From positions 1 to 64,000 of the forward strand of contig JAFMDF010000003.1 in assembly GCA_017857395.1 (NCBI GenBank): a stretch of DNA of 64,000 nt, written 5' to 3'. This DNA is from Bacteroidota bacterium. GTDB lineage: Bacteria > Bacteroidota > Bacteroidia > Chitinophagales > Saprospiraceae. Below the pieces are notes generated by a model. That model was not told where the DNA came from. It searched no databases and was given only the letters and a program-made list of their open reading frames with translations. Shown piece by piece: positions 46,534 through 56,807 of the stretch. Numbering within the stretch: position 1 is the first letter of the stretch; each line of letters begins with the position of its first letter. A program made the position numbers and the translations under genes.

Positions 46534-47790
46534 ATGAAGCAAACCGAATTAATTTCTGTAGAAAATATATACAAAGCAAAGGTCAGACTTAAAAATGTGG
46601 CAATAAAAACACCTTTGATGCACAATCATTTTTATTCTGAAAAGTATGAAGCTAATATCTACTTTAAAAGAGAGGACTTGCAAGTCGTTCGTTCGTATAA
46701 AATTCGAGGCGCTTATAATAAGATGGCAAGTTTATCTAAGGAGGAATTAAGCAAAGGTATCGTCTGTGCGAGCGCTGGCAATCATGCCCAAGGCGTTGCT
46801 TTTGCCTGTCAAGCGTTGAAGGTTAACGGGAAGATTTATATGCCCAGTACAACGCCTAAACAGAAAATTAAAAAAGTAAAATCTTTTGGGAAGGAATATG
46901 TCGAAGTACTATTGATAGGAGATACTTTTGATGATTCTTATGCAGAGGCGAGGAAAGATTCAGAAGCTAATAATTTAGCCTTTATACATCCTTTTAATGA
47001 TGAAAAAGTAATTGAAGGACAAGGAACTGTGGGGTTAGAAATACTGGAAGATTGCGACAGAGATATTGATTATATTTTTGTAGCTATCGGTGGCGGTGGC
47101 ATTATTTCGGGATTAGGTAGTTATTTTAAACAAATGAGCCCTACTACCAAAATTATTGGAGTTGAACCAGCAGGTGCACCAGGCATGAAAACCTCTTTAG
47201 ATAAAGGAGAAGTCGTTACTTTAGAAACAATGGATGTTTTTGTGGACGGAGCAGCCGTCCGTAGGGTAGGGGATTTAAATTTTAAAATCTGCCAACAAGT
47301 AGTCGATGATATTATTATTGTTCCCGAAGGAAAGGTTTGCACGACTATTTTAGAATTGTATAATGAAGAAGCCATCGTTGTTGAACCCGCAGGCGCCTTG
47401 TCAATAGGTGCATTAGATTTTTATAAAGAAGAAATAAAAGGTAAAACGGTTGTTTGTTTAATTGGTGGAGGTAATAATGACATCACAAGGATGGAGGATA
47501 TTAAGGAGCGGTCTTTATTATACGAAGGAATCAAGCATTATTTTATCATTCGATTTCCCCAAAGAACAGGTGCTTTAAGACAATTTTTGAATGATGTATT
47601 AGGCCCAAATGATGATATTACGCACTTTGAATACAGTAAAAAAAATAATAAAAGTGCAGGTCCTGCTTTGGTTGGGATAGAGCTGAAAAAGAAAGGAGAT
47701 TATGAGGGGTTAATTGCTCGGATGAAAGAATATCAGATTGATTACCAGACGATTAATGACCAGAAAATGTTGTTTAATTTTTTGGTGTAA
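46534..47790 (+). CDS. ilvA: Threonine ammonia-lyase
   Basis: PLP site KREDLQVVRSYKIRGAYNKM, ASAGNHAQGVAFAC and AIGGGGIISGLGSYFK; C-terminal ACT-like domain (HYFIIRFPQRTGALRQFLNDVLGPNDDITHFEYSKKNN). Confidence 0.95.
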   Translation: MKQTELISVENIYKAKVRLKNVAIKTPLMHNHFYSEKYEANIYFKREDLQVVRSYKIRGAYNKMASLSKEELSKGIVCASAGNHAQGVAFACQALKVNGKIYMPSTTPKQKIKKVKSFGKEYVEVLLIGDTFDDSYAEARKDSEANNLAFIHPFNDEKVIEGQGTVGLEILEDCDRDIDYIFVAIGGGGIISGLGSYFKQMSPTTKIIGVEPAGAPGMKTSLDKGEVVTLETMDVFVDGAAVRRVGDLNFKICQQVVDDIIIVPEGKVCTTILELYNEEAIVVEPAGALSIGALDFYKEEIKGKTVVCLIGGGNNDITRMEDIKERSLLYEGIKHYFIIRFPQRTGALRQFLNDVLGPNDDITHFEYSKKNNKSAGPALVGIELKKKGDYEGLIARMKEYQIDYQTINDQKMLFNFLV

Positions 47791-47817
47791 ATAAAAGATA
47801 ATTTTTTGACGCTGATT

Positions 47818-47890
47818 AACCGTAGCTTGGACATTCTTGTTCGAGCAGTCGTATTAGATGTGCTCGGACAAGAATGTCCAAGCTACGGTT
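47818..47890. repeat. Long inverted repeat, GTAGCTTRGAC family, copy 3
   Basis: AACCGTAGCTTGGACATTCTTGTTCGAGCA (47818-47847) / TGCTCGGACAAGAATGTCCAAGCTACGGTT (47861-47890), 29/30. Confidence 0.95.
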
Positions 47891-47905
47891 AGTATAGTAT
47901 ATCGC

Positions 47906-48790
47906 CTAACAACAGCCACTATTAGGGTCACAAACAGCGCCTTGGTCAAACCCTAAATCAATAGCTTTATACGTAGATGACTTCCCTTTCTTTTGTGCAA
48001 AAACAGTAATACTAAAAATACCAGTTGTTCCATTCTTAAAAGAAGCCAATGCCTCCCCATCTAAATAATTTGTCAAAATATCATCAGGAATAATGATAGG
48101 CTTTTCTTTTTGAATAGTAATATTGGTGAAACCTGCTTCGGTAATTAAGTTCATGTAATCGTCCTTCTGAATAGCTCCAGCCACACAACCTGCATACATT
48201 TCTGCACTTTGTTGCAAAGCATCAGGTAATTCCCCTTTTAAGACAATATCTGAAATACTAAAATGTCCACCTGGTTTTAAAATTCGCTGAATTTCATTGA
48301 AGATTTTATCCTTTGCAGGCAATAAATTGAGTACACAATTACTGACCACCACATCAACTGTTCCATCAGAAATAGGCATTTCTTCAATGTCGCCATAACG
48401 AAATTCTACATTATTAAAACCCATTTTATCGGCATTCGTTCTGGCTTTCTTAATCATTTCTGTTACAAAATCTACACCGATGACTTTTCCAGTTGGGCCT
48501 GTTTCATGCCGAGCTACAAAAGCATCATTCCCTGCCCCTGAACCTAAATCCACTACTGTATCACCTGCTTTAATTTTTGCAAATTGAGTAGGTAGACCAC
48601 ACCCTAAACCTAAATCTGCATCTTTTACATGTCCTTCTAACTCACTATAATCATCGGTCATGATATTATACACTTCTTTGGAAGATTCCCCTGCACCACA
48701 ACAAGAAGACAAATTAACTTTGATTTCTTGATTAGCTATTTGACTATATTTTTCTTTGACTAAATTTTTTAAATCTGTTGCTGTATCCAT
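47906..48790 (-). CDS. arsM: Arsenite S-adenosylmethyltransferase
   Basis: 294 aa. N-terminal SSCCGAG, GLGCGLPTQFAKIKAGDTVVDLGSGAGNDAFVA, SNCVLNLLPAKDKIFNEIQRILKPGGHFSISDIV, YAGCVAGA, C-terminal DPNSGCC. Confidence 0.93.
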   Translation of the reverse strand: MDTATDLKNLVKEKYSQIANQEIKVNLSSCCGAGESSKEVYNIMTDDYSELEGHVKDADLGLGCGLPTQFAKIKAGDTVVDLGSGAGNDAFVARHETGPTGKVIGVDFVTEMIKKARTNADKMGFNNVEFRYGDIEEMPISDGTVDVVVSNCVLNLLPAKDKIFNEIQRILKPGGHFSISDIVLKGELPDALQQSAEMYAGCVAGAIQKDDYMNLITEAGFTNITIQKEKPIIIPDDILTNYLDGEALASFKNGTTGIFSITVFAQKKGKSSTYKAIDLGFDQGAVCDPNSGCC

Positions 48791-49066
48791 GGTTAATTTT
48801 GAATGAATGAATTTTGAATCTAGAACCCTTGAATTGTTGATAATAATAAAGCCCCTTAAATAAATAAGCCTTAAACAGGTAAAGTTACCAAATTCAAGGC
48901 TTATAATAAAGTACTGAGGATGGCAGATTCAGTATCTACAAAATGTAAGTTCTAAACTACATCCTGTTAATCCTGAAAAATAAAGCTAACCCATCCGCTT
49001 TGCGGTTCACTTCCTTGAATGTTCCCCGAACATTCATCCTTCGGAATCGGTCGCTCATCCTGTAGT

Positions 49067-50857
49067 TTATTTCATAGATAATTTCTTTCTATCCTTATCA
49101 TATTCAAAACTCATATAACCAATCAACATCTCATCAAAAGAGAAATCTCCCCAATACACCGTTTTTTCAGGTGCAGGATTAAAGCTATTCTGAGCAGAAT
49201 TATCAAATACGGCATCTACATAAATGACCGTTCTAGCAGGAATTTTCTTAGGCTCTTTAAAATTGTACCCTCTCTGCCAGTTGAAACTATAATTCGGTAC
49301 ATTTAATAGGACTTCTTTGGTGCCATCAGGATAAAGCGCCGTAAATTTCATCGCTTTACCTCTAAAGTGCATGTGAGGGAACAAAGCATATAAAGTAGCA
49401 TCATGTTCAAATAATTGCTTGGCTTTATTTTCATAATTTCCTTCACCAGCAGGAATTTGTAGTTTAGGATTGAAAGCACCAACCATTAAATATTCATTTT
49501 CTGGTTGCTTGTCTGTAAAATAGAGACCTACTTTTGATTGGTCAGCTTGCGCCTTTCCATTGGTTGTATAGTGCATTTGGAAATGCAATTTTGACCCTTT
49601 AGGAATCACCCGTCCCGTATTTGCTGGGAAGACTTCTGTTTCCCCTCCTGGTGCCCAAGCAGCTAATAATCCATCCAACCAAGGGCTTTCTCTATCAATT
49701 GGTTCCATGAAGCCTTCAGGGTATATAACACTGACCAAAACATGGTGCAAAACTTCTCGATTACCTGGTAATACTTGGAAACCCGTTGCCCAAATATCTT
49801 TATCTAATTTAACTTCATGCTCTTGGTAGCGATAATCGACGACTCCATTTGCAGGAATTTCTTCATTATTTAAAGTAAAAACCATATCTGGTTGACCTTG
49901 ATCCCATGTTGGGGCAACTGCAGTATAAGCAGCTAAAGGGTCTTTTTCTCCTTCTGCCTTTTTAGCACCCGCATCAATCCAATGTACTAAAGTCTGTAAT
50001 TCTTTGGTCGTTAAAGATAAATCTTGTTCCCATAAACCATAATGTGGATCTGCATGCCAAGGCGGCATTCTTTTAGTTCTTAAAACTTCTCTCATCATAT
50101 TTGACCAACCAAAAACGGTTTCATAATTCTTCATTTGCCAAGGCGCAATACCACCTTCTACATGACACTTCATACATTTTGCGACCAAAATTGGCGCAAC
50201 ATCATGTTCATAAGAAATGGAAGCAAATGCAGCAGGGTCATCGTGTAACCTTTTAATCAAACAACCTTTTCCTTTAACCAAAGTTTCTACAGGCAATTCA
50301 TCTTTTAACTGCGCATTGATAGCATCTACTAAATAATGTTTGTCGGCATCATCTCTTTGACTTTCGTAACCAATTCTATCATTAATTGGCCCTCTATAAA
50401 TGACGGTCCAAGTCGAAGGGTCTAATACAATCGCCTCATTTGTTCGGTGTAATTGTAAAGCTTCCGCTACTAATTGCGACTCATCTTTTAAGATAGAAAA
50501 ATCCATATCAAATTCTTCCGCTTCTTTCTGAATGGCTGCTCTATCATCTTGTACACTTGAATTAAGCATAAAAAACTTAACGCCCTTTCCTTTAAATTGT
50601 CGTCGAACAGATTTTAAATCAGTTACCGCATTTCTATTGATTGGACAAGAATTTTGTTGGACATATAACACCACCGCTTTCGCATCACTATAATAGTACA
50701 AAGTATGAAATTCTCCATTTTGATCATGCAAACCAAAGTTAGGTGCTTCTAAATCCATATCTACTTGTACTTCTGGCCCATCTGAATTTTGGCAAGCAGC
50801 GACTAGGAAAATTAATCCAAATAATAATAAAAAGGGTGATTTAAAAAGACGATTCAT
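49067..50857 (-). CDS. Redoxin / cytochrome c / copper type II monooxygenase-like fusion protein
   Basis: Lipobox-like VAACQNS; redoxin half (LYYYSDAKAVVLYVQQNSCPINRN); haem site KCMKCHVEGGIAPW; C-terminal His motifs VLHHVLVSV, LHFQMHYT and LFPHMHFRGKAMKF. Confidence 0.8.
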   Translation of the reverse strand: MNRLFKSPFLLLFGLIFLVAACQNSDGPEVQVDMDLEAPNFGLHDQNGEFHTLYYYSDAKAVVLYVQQNSCPINRNAVTDLKSVRRQFKGKGVKFFMLNSSVQDDRAAIQKEAEEFDMDFSILKDESQLVAEALQLHRTNEAIVLDPSTWTVIYRGPINDRIGYESQRDDADKHYLVDAINAQLKDELPVETLVKGKGCLIKRLHDDPAAFASISYEHDVAPILVAKCMKCHVEGGIAPWQMKNYETVFGWSNMMREVLRTKRMPPWHADPHYGLWEQDLSLTTKELQTLVHWIDAGAKKAEGEKDPLAAYTAVAPTWDQGQPDMVFTLNNEEIPANGVVDYRYQEHEVKLDKDIWATGFQVLPGNREVLHHVLVSVIYPEGFMEPIDRESPWLDGLLAAWAPGGETEVFPANTGRVIPKGSKLHFQMHYTTNGKAQADQSKVGLYFTDKQPENEYLMVGAFNPKLQIPAGEGNYENKAKQLFEHDATLYALFPHMHFRGKAMKFTALYPDGTKEVLLNVPNYSFNWQRGYNFKEPKKIPARTVIYVDAVFDNSAQNSFNPAPEKTVYWGDFSFDEMLIGYMSFEYDKDRKKLSMK

Positions 50858-51105
50858 TTTGTGAGATTTTGATTGATTTGTATTTGAAAGGTACGAATTT
50901 AAGTACTTATAGAACTCTAATTCCTACAATTACTTGTTGTTAGTATAAACGTTTTTTGAATAAGAAAGTTATCCAATACCAAATTTATGGAAATCTTCCT
51001 ATTAAATCCGATTTAATAGCCTGATTTGTATTTTTTTTCAGGTAAAGGGGAGAAAATGGGCGTTTAACTGTTTATTGTAGCTTAGCAGGCTGACCGAGAA
51101 TGGGC

Positions 51106-51135
51106 GATTTGCTAAATTTTAAAATTTAGTAAATC
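51106..51135. repeat. GATTTRCTAAA-family palindrome
   Basis: GATTTGCTAAATTTT (51106-51120) / AAAATTTAGTAAATC (51121-51135), 14/15, no loop. A further AAGATTTAGTAAATC lies at 51161-51175. Confidence 0.75.
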
Positions 51136-51256
51136 TCTATAACTGGATTTCAATGGAATCAAGATTTAGTAAATCAGGAGTTCTCGGTTCTAGTCTGAGA
51201 AGCGAATATTTAGATTCTCTAAGATTTGAAAGTCACCAAACGCCCGAATGAACGGC

Positions 51257-51958
51257 TTACGATTTCTGATATTGATAAAAAATTCCTTTGTCAAAAGGTG
51301 TCCAAAAACTTGCTTTTTGTCCCGCTGCTTTTAAAGCTCGATTGGTCCAACTATTACAGGTATGGAAGAAGCTATAACTACCCGTTGCATCATAGAAAGC
51401 ATCAGAATCGGTATAAACAGCATCAGTTTTTATATGGGTAACTTCTCCGTTTTTTTGTCGAATTAAATCTTTTTGTATAAAGTCAATCAATCGTTGGTAT
51501 TGATTGTTAGAAATGTCAATTTTAACGCAAGTTTCTCCTTCTTGCATCGTTCGATAATAGGTGGCATGTATAGCTGCGGTACTTAATCCTGTTGCTGCTT
51601 TAAAGGCGGTACTAAATTTTAATTCTGCCCAAGTTGGTGTATCTAAGTAAAAACCTTTATCGCCCCAACCGATGGAAATAAAATTATAATCGGTTCGTTT
51701 GCCCTTGGTATTTTCAAATTTTAATTGTTGACTCCAATCAATTTGAGGTGTTTTAATGGGCATCACTAAATCGGTATGCACGCCATTGGTTAAAATGTAG
51801 ATAGACAAATCATCTTTAGCATTCGCTTCTTCAGCTATTCCAATTCTGCCTAAGCCTAAGCCCGCTAAGACATAAAGCGCAACAAATCCAACCAAACTTA
51901 AAATGGCGAAGCCTGTAATTTTGAGTAGTTTTTTCATAGTATATTGTTGGTCTATCAT
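51257..51958 (-). CDS. TIGR02117/DUF2459-family protein
   Basis: 233 aa. N-terminal TM; IYILTNGVHTDLVMPIKTPQIDW, ISIGWGDKGFYLDTPTWAELKFSTAFKAATGLSTAAIHATYY and FHTCNSWTNRALKAAGQKASFWTPFD. Confidence 0.85.
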   Translation of the reverse strand: MIDQQYTMKKLLKITGFAILSLVGFVALYVLAGLGLGRIGIAEEANAKDDLSIYILTNGVHTDLVMPIKTPQIDWSQQLKFENTKGKRTDYNFISIGWGDKGFYLDTPTWAELKFSTAFKAATGLSTAAIHATYYRTMQEGETCVKIDISNNQYQRLIDFIQKDLIRQKNGEVTHIKTDAVYTDSDAFYDATGSYSFFHTCNSWTNRALKAAGQKASFWTPFDKGIFYQYQKS

Positions 51959-52134
51959 CCCGTAACTTCCTGTTACTGGATGATTTAGTATGGCAAAATA
52001 TACCCAATAATTTCCCGTTATTGGATGGTTGTTTTTTTAAAATTTATCTAGCACCATTAATTGTCGAATCAATGGTGGAAAGTTACTTGATAAAAGAAGT
52101 CACCAATATATTGAAAACCAACGATATAAAAAAA

Positions 52135-53448
52135 TTATTTGACGCCTTCCATTAATTGCCCACTCAATTGTAATAATTGAATTTCTATCACTTTCGCATC
52201 AAATTTAGCTGTATTGAGACTAGTTGCTGCATTTAATAAATTGAGTTGTGCTTGCCTAAATTCTACAGAATTGACTTGTCCAACTTTAAATTGTTCTTCT
52301 GTACGTTCAAAATTTAATTGATTGATGCTTAGATTTTTAGCTTCTGCTTTTAAAATAAATAACGCATTTTGGTAACTTTCCCAAGCATTGCGTACATCTC
52401 TTTCTAATTGCTGCAAAACCTGTTCCTTTTGAACTAATTGTGTTTCTACATTAATCTTGGCATTCTGATTTTGTAATTTTCGACGACCACCATCGTATAA
52501 ATTCCAAGACAAAGTAACCCCTGCTGATAACCCACGAGTGTTAGAAACATCAATAAAGGAACCAGCCGCATTATCTGAAAAGGTAAAATTATAATTGGCG
52601 TTTGCGCCTAAGGTAGGCTTCTTAGTAGCGTCAATAATATCAAAATCTAAAGCGGAGATGTTTAAATTTTGATTGAGGACTTTGACGATAATATTATTAT
52701 TTTGAGCAGCTTGAATGAGTTGTTCTAAATTGAGATTTTGCTGATAAGTAACTATTGTATCAACTTCAAAATCAGTCATTACCCCTCTGCCCATAGCTAC
52801 ATTTAAATTCCTTTTTGAATTAGCTATTTGATTTTTTAAGTTCATTAAATTAATAGAATCTCTTTGTATATCTACTTCCGCATTTAATACATTCAATCGA
52901 ATGCCTTGCCCGTAATCATATTGATATTGTGCCCTTTGTAAGCGCTTTTTGGATAATTCAATCGTTTGTTCTAGTACTGAACTGTTTTGTTCCAATTGAG
53001 CAACTTCATAATAATTATTAAAAACAGCTAAAACATTATTTTCAATCGTTTGGCGAAGTTGCAAATCCGTTAAATTAGCAATTTCTTCCAATTGTTTAAC
53101 TGTTAAATCTCTAGTTTTATCAACGAAAGTATAATTTGCTTGTACGGTCGCATTACTACCCCAATTAAAGGCATTTGAAGTAGTGTTTTCATTGCCATTG
53201 CCAAATTTTTGGTTAGAACCACCCAATCTAGAATTAATTCCTGCGGTGGCATTGACCGTTGGTAAATAACCATTTAATTCTCTACTTGTATTGTTTTTGG
53301 CAATTTCAATATCATTTTTTGCTAGTTGAATATCGAAATTGTTAGCTAGGGTAATTTGGATAGCTTGGGCTTTGGTTAAAATATTTTGAGCTTCTCCTGT
53401 ATTCATAAGCATAAAGCTTATTATTAGAGAATATATATATTTGGACAT
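52135..53448 (-). CDS. TolC-family outer membrane efflux protein
   Basis: 437 aa. Repeated coiled-coil helices, QANYTFVDKTRDLTVKQLEEIANLTDLQLRQTIENNVLAVFNNYYEV, NAKINVETQLVQKEQVLQQLERDVRNAWESYQNAL. Confidence 0.93.
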   Translation of the reverse strand: MSKYIYSLIISFMLMNTGEAQNILTKAQAIQITLANNFDIQLAKNDIEIAKNNTSRELNGYLPTVNATAGINSRLGGSNQKFGNGNENTTSNAFNWGSNATVQANYTFVDKTRDLTVKQLEEIANLTDLQLRQTIENNVLAVFNNYYEVAQLEQNSSVLEQTIELSKKRLQRAQYQYDYGQGIRLNVLNAEVDIQRDSINLMNLKNQIANSKRNLNVAMGRGVMTDFEVDTIVTYQQNLNLEQLIQAAQNNNIIVKVLNQNLNISALDFDIIDATKKPTLGANANYNFTFSDNAAGSFIDVSNTRGLSAGVTLSWNLYDGGRRKLQNQNAKINVETQLVQKEQVLQQLERDVRNAWESYQNALFILKAEAKNLSINQLNFERTEEQFKVGQVNSVEFRQAQLNLLNAATSLNTAKFDAKVIEIQLLQLSGQLMEGVK

Positions 53449-53562
53449 TTTTTATTTTTTTAATATCAGCGACGAACGAATAATGGATACATTAGAAATT
53501 CCCCTTTCGACAAATTAAATTGTCGATTTTGGAAGAATTCATCATTCATCATTTATCATTCC

Positions 53563-56500
53563 TTAATAAACTTCCTCCAACGCTTCTTTTTCTATTTTTT
53601 GCTCAATTACAGCTCGTTCTATATCCCGTCTGGCAGGACGTTTTCCTGTAAACAACCAGATTCTAGCACGCTTGATGGAATTACTTAAATAGAGTAGAAG
53701 CGGTAATAAAAATAAAGTCAAAAAAGTTGCATAAGCAATACCATAGGAAATCGTAATCGCCATTGGAATTAAGAATTTAGCACTTCTTGCCGTTTCAAAA
53801 ATTAGGGGCATTAAACCAGCAACCGTAGTCACCGAAGTTAAGAAGATAGCTCTAAATCTAGAACGGCCGGCTTCATAAAGTGCCTCTTTAAAGGGTAAGC
53901 CTTGTTTGAGAAAGACATTAAATTTACTCACTAAAACCAATCCATCATTCACTAAAATACCGATTAAGGCAATAACGCCTAAGATAGATAACATACTAAG
54001 CGGATAACCATGAATCCAATGACCCCACGCAACACCAACTAAACTAAAAGGTAGTAATAGGAATAATAATAAAGGTTGACTATATGACCTAAAAGAAAAG
54101 GCAATAATGGCATACATCAAGAAAAAAGTAACTGGCAAAATAGTCTTAAAAGACCGACCAATTTTAGCAGTTTCTCGACTTTGTCCTTCATATAATGGCG
54201 TGACGGAGGGATAGCGAGCTAGAATTTCTGGCATAAGATTATTTCGAACATCTGCCATGATTTCCACCGAACTATCATCTGCATTTTTAAGGTCAGATTC
54301 TACTTTTATTTCTCGAATACCATTTAGGTGATTAATTGAAACTTCTCCTCTTTCAATAGAATATTCTGCAATTTCAGATAAGGGTACACGTTCTCTAGTA
54401 TTGGTGACAATCCACATGTCATCCAAATTTTTAATAGAGGCTCTTTCTGCTCGGTCATACCGAACCCAAACTCTAATTTCGTCTCTACCTCTTTGGAATC
54501 TTTGTACGGCTTGCCCAAAGAAACCCGCTCGAACCTGTGCCATTACATCGTTCAAATTCAATCCCAATAAATAAGCATTTTCTTTGAGTTCTAATTCGAT
54601 TTCCTTAATACCAGCAGGGTCATTATCCGTGATATCTTTAAGTCTTGGATTATCTTGAAAGGCTTTTTTTAAGGTATTTTTTGCGCCTTTTAATTCTTTA
54701 ATATCACTACCTGTCAAGGAAATAGAAACAGGTTGACCACCAAAATTTCTATTAGAACCAAACGTTAATTTTTCCACGCCATAAATAGGCCCTGTTGCTT
54801 CTTCTACCGCATTGGCAATAATACTTGCATTAAAATCTCTTTGCTCACCAGGGAGTAAATTCAATTCTAAAGTAGCATTGGAAATACCTGGGCCGATTCT
54901 TCTTATCATATTCTGAATAACCGACTTTCCACCAGATTGCTTTTCTTTAAAATCTTCATTGACTGCAATGGCGGCTTTTTCTATTTGTTCCATCACTGCT
55001 ACCGTAATATCCTCACTTGTGCCTTCTGGCATTGCTAAACTGACACTTACTCGGTCACTAGAAAATGGCGGAAAAAAAGAGATACCAATCACCCCGCCAC
55101 CGATGGCACCAAAGGTCATAATCAATAAGGCTAGGGGAATACAAAAAGCAAAAATTCTATAAGTCAAAAAGAAGCGTAAAACAGGCGAATAGAGTTTATC
55201 TTTAACCCAATTGACACCATTATCAGCCCAACGATTGAGTAAAAAATGTTGCCCATCTTTTTTCATGGCGCTAGAATGGGCAATATGTGCAGGTAAAAAA
55301 ATGAGGGCTTCGATTAGAGAGAATAATAAAGTAATGACGACGACTACAGCGACTTCATAATAAAAATCACCAAAGCGGCCTTCTAGGAAAAAGAAAGCAG
55401 AAAAAGCAACAACCGTCGTCAAAATTGCTGAAATAATGGCAGTGGAAACTTCTAATGTACCGTCAATGGCTGCTCTAGTAGGGGATTTACCCATTTCATA
55501 ATGGGCATAAATATTTTCGCCAATCACAATGCCATCATCCACCAAAATACCGATGACGACAATCATCCCAAATAAAGACATGAAGTTTAAGGTAATCAAT
55601 CCTGGTACTAAAATAAACATGCCTAAAAAAGATACTGGTAAGCCAAAAGCTACCCAGAATGCCAAACTTGGTTTTAGGAAAATAGATAATAAAATGAGGA
55701 CTAAAACAATCCCTAACAAACCATTTTCACTTAAAATCCGTGTTCTATCTCGCAAATCTACAGAACGGTCATTGGTAATATTGAGTTGAATATTGTCTCG
55801 TTGCTCATTGAATTTTTTGGAATAGGCACGCATCATATTGGAGGCCCCTAAATATTCTTCATCATTGGTCGTTTGTACCCTAATCTGCACAGCAGATTGT
55901 CCATTAAAATAAATTCTATCAGGATTTTCAGACCATTTATCTCGAATCGTGGCGACATCCTTCAATCGAATGACATTCCCATTCTGGTCAGCTCGAATGA
56001 CAATATAATCCAGTTCATCGGCATAATAAGCTCGATTGGTGGCTCGAATTAAATAATCTTCTTCTTTGGTTTTTATATTCCCTCCTGTTGCTAAAATATT
56101 GGCTTTGGCTACGGCAGTCGTTACTTCGTTAAACGTCAGGTTTTTAGAGCGCAAATCGTTTTCTCTGACTGCAATTTCTATTTCTTCTTTTGGAAAACCA
56201 GTAATTTCTACTTGAGAAATCCCTTCCATATTTCGAATATCATCTTCTACTTGGTAAGAAATTTTCTTAAGGGTTTGTAAGGGAATATCTTTTCCACTTA
56301 AAGCCAAACTAATTACCTCGTTCAGCCTTTCTCTTTTAGAAATAACGGGAGGTTCCATGTCTGCGGGAAAAGAAGGGACTCTGTCCACCGCATTTTTGAC
56401 TTCCTGCAACATATCATTGATGTCGTATTCTTCAAAAGTTTCGATGGTTATCGTTGCCGTATTTTCGGAAGACTTAGAGGTAACTCTTTCTATCCCTACA

Positions 56501-56724
56501 ATGCCTTTAAGATTGTCTTCAATTTTCAAAACAATGCCTTCTTCCATCTCGATAGGAGAGGCGCCAGGATAGGCAATGTTTATAGCAATCGTTGTATTGG
56601 GGAATTGTGGATATAAGGAAAAATTCATCCTTGATAAACCGCCAATTCCAAAAATAAAAATGGCTAATAAGGCAACATTTACAGCAACGGGAAATTTTAT
56701 AAAATAAGCTATTATATTTTTCAT
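53563..56724 (-). CDS. RND efflux transporter (AcrB-like, HAE family)
   Basis: 1053 aa. FPNTTIAINIAYPGASPIEMEEGI, IGILVDDGIVIGENIYAH, GILVNDGLVLVSKFN. Confidence 0.96.
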   Translation of the reverse strand: MKNIIAYFIKFPVAVNVALLAIFIFGIGGLSRMNFSLYPQFPNTTIAINIAYPGASPIEMEEGIVLKIEDNLKGIVGIERVTSKSSENTATITIETFEEYDINDMLQEVKNAVDRVPSFPADMEPPVISKRERLNEVISLALSGKDIPLQTLKKISYQVEDDIRNMEGISQVEITGFPKEEIEIAVRENDLRSKNLTFNEVTTAVAKANILATGGNIKTKEEDYLIRATNRAYYADELDYIVIRADQNGNVIRLKDVATIRDKWSENPDRIYFNGQSAVQIRVQTTNDEEYLGASNMMRAYSKKFNEQRDNIQLNITNDRSVDLRDRTRILSENGLLGIVLVLILLSIFLKPSLAFWVAFGLPVSFLGMFILVPGLITLNFMSLFGMIVVIGILVDDGIVIGENIYAHYEMGKSPTRAAIDGTLEVSTAIISAILTTVVAFSAFFFLEGRFGDFYYEVAVVVVITLLFSLIEALIFLPAHIAHSSAMKKDGQHFLLNRWADNGVNWVKDKLYSPVLRFFLTYRIFAFCIPLALLIMTFGAIGGGVIGISFFPPFSSDRVSVSLAMPEGTSEDITVAVMEQIEKAAIAVNEDFKEKQSGGKSVIQNMIRRIGPGISNATLELNLLPGEQRDFNASIIANAVEEATGPIYGVEKLTFGSNRNFGGQPVSISLTGSDIKELKGAKNTLKKAFQDNPRLKDITDNDPAGIKEIELELKENAYLLGLNLNDVMAQVRAGFFGQAVQRFQRGRDEIRVWVRYDRAERASIKNLDDMWIVTNTRERVPLSEIAEYSIERGEVSINHLNGIREIKVESDLKNADDSSVEIMADVRNNLMPEILARYPSVTPLYEGQSRETAKIGRSFKTILPVTFFLMYAIIAFSFRSYSQPLLLFLLLPFSLVGVAWGHWIHGYPLSMLSILGVIALIGILVNDGLVLVSKFNVFLKQGLPFKEALYEAGRSRFRAIFLTSVTTVAGLMPLIFETARSAKFLIPMAITISYGIAYATFLTLFLLPLLLYLSNSIKRARIWLFTGKRPARRDIERAVIEQKIEKEALEEVY

Positions 56725-56807
56725 GGTCAGAATGTATTGTCAGTTGTCGGTTGTCAGTTACCAGTTGTCAGTTAGTGCGTCAAACTGGTAACTGGTAACC
56801 CATAACT

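Noticed and set aside
16176-48790. arsC-like and arsM genes as an arsenic resistance island
   Set aside because: They are about 31 kb apart with housekeeping neighbours, and no arsR, arsB or acr3 is nearby. The ArsC-like protein may be a general Spx/ArsC family member.
56735-56800. GTCAGTTGTC/CAGTTACCAGTTG repeats upstream of the RND gene as a regulator-binding array
   Set aside because: Clearly repetitive (GTCAGTTG, ACTGGTAACTGG), but it fits the same class of intergenic palindromic sequence. No evidence for operator function.
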